64,000 nt of DNA from CAJXMH01 sp964001305 (GTDB taxonomy: Bacteria; Bacteroidota; Bacteroidia; Flavobacteriales_E; Vicingaceae), in the NCBI GenBank assembly GCA_964001305.1, contig CAXFAI010000042.1, positions 62,001 to 126,000 on the forward strand. Reading direction: 5' to 3'. The position numbers were made by a program, and so were the translations under genes. Positions 1 through 7,125 of this stretch are shown one piece after another. Position 1 is the first letter of the stretch. Each line of letters starts with the position of its first letter. Below the pieces are notes generated by a model. The model made no database searches and had not been told where the DNA came from. It saw only the letters and a list, made by a program, of their open reading frames with translations.

Positions 1-293
1 AACATTAAAGGAAATGACTTAAAAATTCCAACCTCATTTACTAACCGATTCCGACTACTAACAAGCTCCATTCCTGGTAAGAAATACTCTTGGCCCCAAG
101 AAGAATACTCATCTTTTACCAGCATCCGAGAAGAAGTATTATAGGTAAGAGGAGTATACCTAACTTGATAATAAGCATATCCAACACCACCTAAAATCCC
201 TATTAAAACCAAGTACCAGTACTTTAGCAAATAGGATAATAATACTTTAGGATCAATTTGAATTGTAGAGATAGAAGACGTTTTGCCTTGCAT
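1..293 (-). CDS. Wzz/Wzc-like polysaccharide chain-length protein, N-terminal part
   Basis: Reading from the ATG at 293 leftwards gives 97 open codons that run off the window edge. The product starts with a short cytoplasmic stretch (MQGKTSSISTIQIDP), then a membrane helix at about residues 25-42 (YLVLIGILGGVGYAYY). A periplasmic stretch follows with the pattern VRYTPLTYNTSSRMLVKDE, typical of the Wzz domain in which a mixed alpha/beta region follows the first transmembrane segment. In this family the protein controls polysaccharide chain length and often carries a C-terminal tyrosine kinase, which would lie outside the window. It is divergent from the sulfotransferase pseudogene to its right. 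The family call rests on topology and the N-terminal motif only, so whether a kinase domain is present cannot be judged. Confidence 0.65.
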   Translation of the reverse strand, partial: MQGKTSSISTIQIDPKVLLSYLLKYWYLVLIGILGGVGYAYYQVRYTPLTYNTSSRMLVKDEYSSWGQEYFLPGMELVSSRNRLVNEVGIFKSFPLM

Positions 294-439
294 GAAAGAT
301 ATTTTCAATTTGGCTGCAAAGAAAAGCAATTATTGGGTTAGTATTGAAAAAAGAGAGAGATGTGAAATATTACTATAGTTTAAAAGTCTGGATTAACTAA
401 AATCTTAATATATGTTTTCTTTTTTAATTCAATTTGAAT

Positions 440-1006
440 ATGACTAAATGTAAAGTTTTTGGTATTGGATTTCATAAAACAGTTACAACCACACTTGATA
501 TTGCTTTGAAAGAGTTAGGCTACAATGTTTTAGGATCACACACAGATCTCGCAAATACAATATCCAAAGGAAAGCTTGAAGAAATATTTCAAATTACAGA
601 CCAATATGATGTTCTGCAAGACAACCCTTGGCCTCTTTTGTATAAGCAATTAGATTTGAGGTACCCTGATAGTAAGTTTATTTTAACCTATCGAGATGAG
701 CAACGCTGGATTGATTCAATTCATAATCATTTTGTTGCAGACAATACAATGACGAGAAAATTAATCTATGCTATTGAGCATCCAAAAGGCAATGAATCAA
801 CTTATATTGAAAAATACCAATAACATAATCAAGAAATACAAGAATATTCTAAACATAGACCTAATAACCTCTTAATGTTAAATCTGGAAAGAAGATTGCA
901 AATGGGATAAAATTTGCAAGTTTTGAATTTACCAATTCCAAATAAAGACTTTCCAGATGCTAATAAAGGCAATTATATTATTCCTTTAAATACCATCAAA
1001 AAATAG
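440..1006 (+). pseudogene. Sulfotransferase family pseudogene
   Basis: The first reading frame (ATG at 440; a TTG six bases earlier is possible) encodes a sulfotransferase start: a PAPS-binding 5' loop GIGFHKTVTTTLDIAL (residues ~8-23) and the 3'-phosphate region FILTYRDEQRWIDSI. It stops at TAA 821-823. Homologous sequence continues in the same frame after the stop (HNQEIQEYSKHRPNNLLMLN). It then needs one frame change near 893-900 to read CKWDKICKF, and a second change back near 922-926 to read LNLPIPNKDFPDANKGNY, ending at TAG 1004-1006. One nonsense change plus an inserted and a lost base thus disrupt a gene whose total span (about 189 codons) equals the usual family length. Family members transfer sulfate from PAPS to sugars or other acceptors, and the neighbouring Wzz-like gene suggests a former polysaccharide role. 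The 129-residue first part alone is unlikely to be active. Confidence 0.8.
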
Positions 1007-1239
1007 TAAATCTAAAATCAAGGCATTAAAAATGATCAAGTGACAAAAGGAAAAGCTTAGTTAATTCAACCAAAAAAGGAATATTCTTAATTACTCCTTT
1101 ATTAAAATGAAAATTGAAACCGAATTAAAAATAAATTCGTAATAATGTCAAATTCTTAAATACATCAATTAACTAATATTTAAAGTTTTAGTTTATAATT
1201 AAAGTTATAACTTTACCCCTTGAAAAAATTTCAAATAAG

Positions 1240-4200
1240 ATGAAAAATATCTGTCTCCTAGTTATTACAATAAGTTTTGTTTGTTTCTCTGGACAAATAA
1301 ATGGTCAAAATGGACCAGGTGGAATTGGAAATTCTACCGATAATATATTGTGGCTCGATGCCAATAATTTGAGTTTAAATGATGGAGACCCTGTTAGCAC
1401 TTGGGCTGACACTTCGGGTAATGGAAACAATGCGACTCAAATTAGCGCATCCAATCAACCCATATTCAATACTAATGTTTTAAATGGATTTCCAGCAATT
1501 ACGTTTGATGGGTCTAATGATTACTTAAATTTAGATAATCATATAACTACTTCAGCTTTAACTGCCTTTTCAGTTTTTAGGAATAATAGTGGAGGCGGTA
1601 AAACGATTATTGAAATTCAAAATCATTTATTATTAGGTAGAAATATTACTGCTTATGTTGATTACAATACTCGATTTTCTTTAGCCAAAGGCACTTTAAA
1701 TGCTGCCATTTATTCTTTAACTAGTAGTTCTACTGCTTCTTCAAACTTTTTAATGACATGCAGATTAAATAGCAGTACACAAAGTAGAACTTCTTTTCAC
1801 TCTTCATTAACATCTTCTATTGGGGGTAGGCCCGGTGACACCCGATTTAGCTTAAATGGATTTATTCCTGAAATAGTCCTTTATAATAGAGAACTAAATT
1901 CTGCAGAACGAACAATAGTATTAAATTATTTATCATCAAAATATAACCTAACAACACTTAACGACAATTACGCTTATGAAACAGGAGGCTACTATAGGAG
2001 TCTAATTGGATTAGGCCAAGAGGCAGATGGAAGCAATACTGAAGCAATTGATAGAGATTCAACAATTAAGATTTCTAACGCTTCTAGTCTTAGCAATGGA
2101 GATTACCTGCTAATTGCAAATAATGATGGAGACTTACTAACATCGCCAAATGTTCCTGTAGGATACGCTGAAAGATGGAATCGAGTATGGAGAGCAGATA
2201 CAACTGGAACACCAGGAACAATTTCTGTTGAATTCTTTTTAGGCTCTAATGGTTTTGCCTCTCCTTTAAACTATGTAATTCTTATAGAAGATAATGATGG
2301 TGATTTTACCAACGGAGATGTAACCGTTCACTCTGCTGGTTTATCTTACAGTGCTGTTTCTAATTCTGTTGAATTTACCAATGTAAGCCTTCCTAAGGGA
2401 GCGTATTTCACTTTGGCAGAAGTTGATGGATTTATCACTTCAGCAAATAGTGGTTCTTGGCAAAACCCAAATAATTGGAGTTGTAATTGCATTCCAGATA
2501 CCAATGATATTGTTTCAATAATAAGTCCTCACATTATAAGTGTAGATTCTAATGCAAATGTTACAGATTTAACTATTGAAAATGGAGCTAGTTTGGATTT
2601 TGATGGATTGGACACTCTAAAAATTCATAGAGACTTAACTTTTGACATTGGATCAACATTTATCGAAAATGACGGGACGATTTCAGCTATCAGTGAAGCA
2701 GGAGTACAGTCGTTTTCAAATAATTCAAATAGCCGTATTGAATTAAATAATCTACATATTTCCAACACTTCAGGCCTTGAACTTTCTTCAGGAGGATGGG
2801 CTATTCACAATTCACTTCAAGTAGAATCAGGTGGAATGGATGTGAGCAGTGCTGACAGTGTAGTACTTATATCCAATGAAACATACACTTCTCAAATTCT
2901 TGAATCAATGGATGGAGCATTTACAGGAGATTTTATAGTACAACGATATATTGGCACGAGAAATGCAAATTATGGCAATTTAGGTTCTCCTATTGAAGGC
3001 GCTACGATGGCTCAATGGGACGATGACTTATTCATTAGTGGCATTAATGGGAATGATGGTAATGCTCAAAGTGGTGGCGGCGGAACCTTTTATAGTATTT
3101 GGTCTTATTACCCACCCAATGGTCAAAATGGATCAATTCAATCTGTAAATGAAAACATTAATCCTGGTCAAGGTTATGAAGTCTATTTGGCATCTAACTT
3201 AAATACATTTGATGCAACTACAATTGATTATGTAGGAGTTCCAAATACAGGTGAGTTAGCTACCTATATGCTTACTCAAAAAGGTTGGAATCTATTTTCT
3301 AACCAGTTTCATGCACATGTAGCTTATGATAGTGTAGATAAAGTTTCTTGGATTCCTACTGAATATTATATATTTAATACAGACAATGGATCTTATGATT
3401 TTATAACAGGAGATGGAAAGCCTTTATTAGCGCCAGGGCAAGGGTTTTGGATAAACTCAAATGCAGCCGGTAAGGCATTTGAATTTAAAGAAAAAGACAA
3501 AGTAGCTTCAACTTCAAGTAGTTTTTTAAGATCAAAAAGTACTAAAGTCGAAATGTTGAACTTCAACCTTATTTGTAATTCTAATCAGTTTAAGCACAAT
3601 ATGATGATTGATTTTTCACCATATTCGACATCTGAAATTGATGAAAAAGATGCATACTACTTGAAATCTCCATTAGAAGAAGTTCCAGCAATTTATACGC
3701 TTGCGAGTAATAGTAATGAAGGCCTAATTAAAAATTCGATTAGTAATTTGGAAGAGAGTCATTTGATTCCAATGATTATTTATACAGGTGATAATTCAAA
3801 TTACGAACTAAATGTAGACAATATTGACAAAGCCTATGAAAATTATTCTTGCATTTATCTGATGGATAATGAAAATCAAAAAGTCATTGATTTAACAATG
3901 GAGAGTGAGTATGAGTTTGAAGGTAAAAAAGGTGAAGAAAATAGTTTTAGTTTAGTTTTAAGTAATTCTTATGCGAGCTGTGAAGAACTAATTAAATCCA
4001 ATACTTCAAATGTTTTCACTCAGAAATTAGACCAAAATATCAATTTAAGAAATGCTTCATTTAACAATTGGTATATTGATTATACTTTAAGCAATGAAGA
4101 GACTCCGTTAAACATTAAAGTATTTAACATCAATGGTCAAGAAGTCATAGCTCCTATTACTTGGAGTGCTTCTGGTTCAGGAACTTACAAAATACAAGGA

Positions 4201-4278
4201 CTTGAAGATTTGAATGGCATTTTCCTTATTCAAATAAAATCAGACAAACAAGTGATAAATAAAACAATTAAACTCTAA
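1240..4278 (+). CDS. T9SS-exported LamG-domain surface protein
   Basis: A 1012-residue secreted protein. Residues 1-22 form a signal peptide ending in GQINGQ. Residues ~33-245 look like a concanavalin A/LamG-type jelly roll, with the ILWLDANNL, WADTSGNGN and PAITFDGSNDYL motifs and a closing FNGFIPEIVLYNREL-like strand. A DUF-type beta region follows to ~395, then a beta-helix-like stretch (SGSWQNPNNWSCNCIPD, ~400-560) and further beta modules. The last ~75 residues (IKVFNINGQEVIAPITW ... GIFLIQIKSDKQVINKTIKL) are a type A T9SS sorting domain, removed during export and surface anchoring by the Por machinery. It lies 39 bp upstream of the PID-CTERM gene on the same strand. The biological target is unknown; glycan or cell-surface binding is an inference from the LamG fold. 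Confidence 0.85.
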   Translation: MKNICLLVITISFVCFSGQINGQNGPGGIGNSTDNILWLDANNLSLNDGDPVSTWADTSGNGNNATQISASNQPIFNTNVLNGFPAITFDGSNDYLNLDNHITTSALTAFSVFRNNSGGGKTIIEIQNHLLLGRNITAYVDYNTRFSLAKGTLNAAIYSLTSSSTASSNFLMTCRLNSSTQSRTSFHSSLTSSIGGRPGDTRFSLNGFIPEIVLYNRELNSAERTIVLNYLSSKYNLTTLNDNYAYETGGYYRSLIGLGQEADGSNTEAIDRDSTIKISNASSLSNGDYLLIANNDGDLLTSPNVPVGYAERWNRVWRADTTGTPGTISVEFFLGSNGFASPLNYVILIEDNDGDFTNGDVTVHSAGLSYSAVSNSVEFTNVSLPKGAYFTLAEVDGFITSANSGSWQNPNNWSCNCIPDTNDIVSIISPHIISVDSNANVTDLTIENGASLDFDGLDTLKIHRDLTFDIGSTFIENDGTISAISEAGVQSFSNNSNSRIELNNLHISNTSGLELSSGGWAIHNSLQVESGGMDVSSADSVVLISNETYTSQILESMDGAFTGDFIVQRYIGTRNANYGNLGSPIEGATMAQWDDDLFISGINGNDGNAQSGGGGTFYSIWSYYPPNGQNGSIQSVNENINPGQGYEVYLASNLNTFDATTIDYVGVPNTGELATYMLTQKGWNLFSNQFHAHVAYDSVDKVSWIPTEYYIFNTDNGSYDFITGDGKPLLAPGQGFWINSNAAGKAFEFKEKDKVASTSSSFLRSKSTKVEMLNFNLICNSNQFKHNMMIDFSPYSTSEIDEKDAYYLKSPLEEVPAIYTLASNSNEGLIKNSISNLEESHLIPMIIYTGDNSNYELNVDNIDKAYENYSCIYLMDNENQKVIDLTMESEYEFEGKKGEENSFSLVLSNSYASCEELIKSNTSNVFTQKLDQNINLRNASFNNWYIDYTLSNEETPLNIKVFNINGQEVIAPITWSASGSGTYKIQGLEDLNGIFLIQIKSDKQVINKTIKL

Positions 4279-4289
4279 TTTATTACTTA

Positions 4290-4297
4290 TATATTTG
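4290..4297 (+). promoter_or_regulatory. Probable -7 element for the PID-CTERM gene
   Basis: TATATTTG matches the Bacteroidota -7 consensus TAnnTTTG, 20 bases before the ATG at 4318. No clear -33 TTG is visible at the usual spacing. If real, the small gene has its own promoter in addition to possible read-through from the T9SS gene. Confidence 0.35.
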
Positions 4298-4317
4298 CTC
4301 ATCAATTCGAAATTATA

Positions 4318-4548
4318 ATGAGAAAACTAATTTATACGGGAGTATTATTTCTCTTGATATGCTTTACAAAAGATATGAATGCTCAACCGCCCAATCCAGG
4401 AGGTGGAGGTAATGAAACGCCTAATTGTTTCCCACCTCCATGTGTACCAATTGATGGTGGTTTAAGTTGGCTCTTACTTGCAGGAGTTGCTTATGGTGGA
4501 AAGAAAGTTTTTGAATTGAATAAAGATAATTTAGATTCTGAAACATAG
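4318..4548 (+). CDS. PID-CTERM miniature sorting substrate
   Basis: A 76-residue protein with three visible parts. Residues 1-22 are a signal peptide ending MNA. Residues ~23-43 form a short Pro/Gly-rich stretch with two cysteines (C37, C42). From residue 43 a C-terminal sorting signal of the PID-CTERM kind follows: VPIDGGLSW (P44-I45-D46), a hydrophobic helix at ~50-60, then basic KK at 62-63 and a polar tail. Proteins with such tripartite signals are handled by exosortases, and the XrtF exosortase lies 650 bp downstream. After processing at both ends the mature peptide could be only about 20 residues long. No function is known to me for such peptides. A factor-independent terminator directly follows. 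The assignment rests on the PID motif plus the nearby exosortase. Confidence 0.75.
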   Translation: MRKLIYTGVLFLLICFTKDMNAQPPNPGGGGNETPNCFPPPCVPIDGGLSWLLLAGVAYGGKKVFELNKDNLDSET

Positions 4549-4585
4549 ATTCTATAGCCTAAAAATCATAACTTACAAAACACAA

Positions 4586-4624
4586 AAAATAAGCGTAAAC
4601 AAAAGTTTGCGCTTATTTTTTTAT
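4586..4624 (+). terminator. Terminator after the PID-CTERM gene
   Basis: A 13-bp stem (AATAAGCGTAAAC paired with GTTTGCGCTTATT, one G-T pair) with a 4-base loop is followed by a run of seven T. It separates the PID-CTERM gene from the exosortase pair. Confidence 0.85.
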
Positions 4625-4713
4625 TTATCCGCTAGCAATCTGATCTTCCTTGTTTTAACTTAGGCTTCTACTATTACTAATTACCATTTTGATAATTCAT
4701 TTAACTTAGCTTT

Positions 4714-5175
4714 ATGAAAAGAAAGCTCATTTGGCTAATTTTTCTTTTAGTACTATTTGTTAGCAGCTACTACAGAGAGGTATTGTTTAGAAGTATAAAT
4801 GCACTAATGGATGGGCAAGATTTCTTTTATGCTAAAACCACGGCCCTTCCCTTTCTTCAAGATTGGACTTTTGAGAAACTAAATAAACTAAAGTATGTAC
4901 TTACTGTTGCGTTTAGTATTTTGTTTATGGGTATTAGTTTGTTTGGATTAAGATATGCTTTTACTTCTAAATTAGCATATTGGTTGTTAACATCAATTTA
5001 TCTATTCATGATATTAATTTCAATAATAACAATCAGCATTGGTATATTTTTTTTCGACTTTCAAAGTGTTTATCCTTTCCTACGCAAACTAATTGGGGTT
5101 ATTCATAACCCTTTACCATACTTATTTATTAGTATAGGGGTTTATGCCTTTAATCAAATTCAAAAAATTAAATAA
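4714..5175 (+). CDS. Exosortase F system-associated membrane protein
   Basis: A 153-residue polytopic membrane protein with about four helices (roughly residues 4-20, 63-83, 87-115 and 128-147). The N-terminal helix is followed by SSYYREVLFRSINALMDGQD, resembling the conserved (Y/F)RE...LF pattern of the small membrane protein that accompanies exosortase XrtF in Flavobacteriia. It ends 23 bp before the XrtF start on the same strand, so the two are likely co-transcribed. Its biochemical role is not established; as a dedicated partner it may help assemble or present substrates to the exosortase. The call relies on size, topology, N-terminal motif and adjacency, not on a catalytic motif. Confidence 0.7.
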   Translation: MKRKLIWLIFLLVLFVSSYYREVLFRSINALMDGQDFFYAKTTALPFLQDWTFEKLNKLKYVLTVAFSILFMGISLFGLRYAFTSKLAYWLLTSIYLFMILISIITISIGIFFFDFQSVYPFLRKLIGVIHNPLPYLFISIGVYAFNQIQKIK

Positions 5176-5198
5176 CTATTATTTTATAACTTTTAATA

Positions 5199-5738
5199 AT
5201 GCTTGAAAAATTAAAGGAAGAGATTAAAAAAAATAAGAAACCCATTCTTTTTATTACGAAGATGTTGGGACTGTATTTGATATTTCAGTTTTTTTATGAT
5301 TATATAATTAGTCCATATACTGAAGTTGACGCATACTTGATAAACTCTATAATTGGTACAGCTGAAAGTGGACTAAAATTTTTAAAATATGAATTACTTC
5401 CTTCAAATAGTATTTATAAATATCATATGGGTATATATGGTACCACTGGTGTAATTATTGGCAATCCATGTGATGGTCTAAGTTTGTTTATCCTATTTAC
5501 CTCCTTTTTAATCGTCTTTAAAGGCAAGTTGTGGTTTAAAGCTCTTTTTACATTTCTAGGTATATTTCTTATTCACTTATTAAATGTTGGAAGGGTAATG
5601 GCACTTGCCATTATTGTAAAGTACTATCCAGAAACATTAGACTTTCACCACTCATATACCTTTACGCTTTTCATATATGTTTGTATTTTCTTGCTTTGGG
5701 TGCTTCGAATTAAAATATATCAAAAACATCAACTATAA
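5199..5738 (+). CDS. xrtF: Exosortase family protein XrtF
   Basis: A 179-residue integral membrane cysteine transpeptidase/protease-like protein. The three exosortase catalytic positions are visible: C91 in IGNPCDGLSLFILF, R132 in LLNVGRVMALAII, and a histidine in DFHHSYTF (H150 or H151). Each lies at the edge of a hydrophobic segment, as expected for the membrane-embedded active site. The length is normal for the short XrtF branch. Exosortases are thought to cleave C-terminal CTERM signals and pass the protein to a lipid or polysaccharide anchor. The obvious substrate candidate is the PID-CTERM protein at 4318-4548. The exosortase-F-associated protein sits immediately upstream. I am confident of the exosortase family and fairly confident of the XrtF subtype. 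Confidence 0.85.
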   Translation: MLEKLKEEIKKNKKPILFITKMLGLYLIFQFFYDYIISPYTEVDAYLINSIIGTAESGLKFLKYELLPSNSIYKYHMGIYGTTGVIIGNPCDGLSLFILFTSFLIVFKGKLWFKALFTFLGIFLIHLLNVGRVMALAIIVKYYPETLDFHHSYTFTLFIYVCIFLLWVLRIKIYQKHQL

Positions 5739-5822
5739 GCTTGTACGTTTAATAATTTGAATTTATCTCTATTCACTAAACTGGTCTAATTGTTTAATTT
5801 TAGGGTCAAATAAAGAGTAACT

Positions 5823-7094
5823 ATGATAAAAGACCAAGAAATTTCAGCCCTTATAAATGAAGAGCAAGAAAGACAAAAGAGAGGAATCGAATTAATTGCC
5901 TCAGAGAATTATGTGAGTAATTCAGTTTTAGAGGCTATGGGGTCAGTGTTAACCAATAAATATGCAGAGGGTCTTCCAGGCAAAAGATACTATGGTGGTT
6001 GCGAAGTAGTTGATCAAGTAGAGCAAATAGCTATTGACAGATTAAAAGAACTTTTTAATGCCGAATGGGCAAATGTACAACCTCATTCTGGTGCACAAGC
6101 GAATGCTGCTGTAATGCTAGCGTGTCTTCAAGCGGGTGATCCCATTTTAGGTTTTGATTTATCTCACGGTGGTCATTTGACACATGGCTCTCCGGTAAAC
6201 TTTTCGGGAAAATTATATAAACCTCACTTTTACGGTGTAGAAAAAGCTACAGGTAAAATCGACTATGACAAAGTTGAAAGTAAAGCTTTAGAAGTAAATC
6301 CTAAAATGATTATTTGCGGTGCTTCTTCGTATGCAAGAGATTGGGATTATGAAAGACTAAGAAATATTGCTGATAAAGTTGGTGCACTATTACTTGCTGA
6401 TATCTCACATCCCGCTGGCCTAATTGCAAAAGGCATTCTTAACGACCCATTACCTCATTGTCATATAGTTACTTCTACTACTCATAAAACACTTAGAGGC
6501 CCAAGAGGTGGTGTTATTATGATGGGTAAAGATTTTGAAAATCCATTTGGTTTAAAAACTCCAAAAGGCGAGGTAAGAATGATGTCCTCATTACTTGATT
6601 CAGGTGTTTTCCCTGGCACTCAAGGTGGCCCTCTAGAACATGTAATTGCAGCAAAGGCAGTTGCCTTTGGAGAGGCTTTGCAAGACAGTTATATGAATTA
6701 CACCCTTCAAGTAGTAAAAAATGCAAAGGTACTCGCTGAAGAATTAGTTCGTAAAGGTTATGAGGTAATTTCAGGCGGCACTGATAATCATTGCTTGTTA
6801 ATTGACTTAAGAAACAAAAGTATTAGCGGAAAAAAAGCAGAAAGAATTTTAGGTCTATGCGATATAACCGTAAATAAAAATATGGTTCCATTTGATGATA
6901 AATCCCCATTTATTACTTCTGGTATTAGAATTGGCACACCTGCAATAACTACAAGAGGTTTAACTGAAAATCACATTCCACTAATAGCTGAACTACTAGA
7001 TCGTGCTTTAAGCACTGAAGAGGATAGTGATTCCTTTAAAAAGATAAAAGCAGAGGTAAATGAACTCATGACTCCTTTTCCTTTATATAAATAA
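5823..7094 (+). CDS. glyA: Serine hydroxymethyltransferase
   Basis: A cytoplasmic PLP enzyme of 423 residues that interconverts serine plus tetrahydrofolate with glycine plus 5,10-methylene-tetrahydrofolate, feeding one-carbon metabolism. The N-terminal ELIASENYVS motif, the YAEGLPGKRYYGGC substrate/folate loop and the PLP-lysine motif TSTTHKTLRGPRGG (K222) are all intact, and the length is that of bacterial GlyA. It is transcribed alone between the xrtF gene and a bidirectional terminator, with the next genes on the opposite strand. Nothing unusual is seen in the sequence. Confidence 0.98.
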   Translation: MIKDQEISALINEEQERQKRGIELIASENYVSNSVLEAMGSVLTNKYAEGLPGKRYYGGCEVVDQVEQIAIDRLKELFNAEWANVQPHSGAQANAAVMLACLQAGDPILGFDLSHGGHLTHGSPVNFSGKLYKPHFYGVEKATGKIDYDKVESKALEVNPKMIICGASSYARDWDYERLRNIADKVGALLLADISHPAGLIAKGILNDPLPHCHIVTSTTHKTLRGPRGGVIMMGKDFENPFGLKTPKGEVRMMSSLLDSGVFPGTQGGPLEHVIAAKAVAFGEALQDSYMNYTLQVVKNAKVLAEELVRKGYEVISGGTDNHCLLIDLRNKSISGKKAERILGLCDITVNKNMVPFDDKSPFITSGIRIGTPAITTRGLTENHIPLIAELLDRALSTEEDSDSFKKIKAEVNELMTPFPLYK

Positions 7095-7125
7095 AAAAAA
7101 GCCACGCTTAGCGTGGCTTTTTTTT
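7095..7125. terminator. Bidirectional terminator between glyA and the T9SS gene
   Basis: An A-run, a perfect 8-bp GCCACGC(T)/(A)GCGTGGC hairpin and a run of nine T form a symmetric intrinsic terminator. It serves glyA on the plus strand. In the reverse direction it overlaps the stop codon of the minus-strand gene, whose TAA (7126-7124) lies in the T-run. Confidence 0.9.

Noticed and set aside
434..823. Complete 129-residue sulfotransferase
   Set aside because: The product would lack the C-terminal third of the fold, and family sequence continues after the stop, so it is treated as part of a pseudogene.
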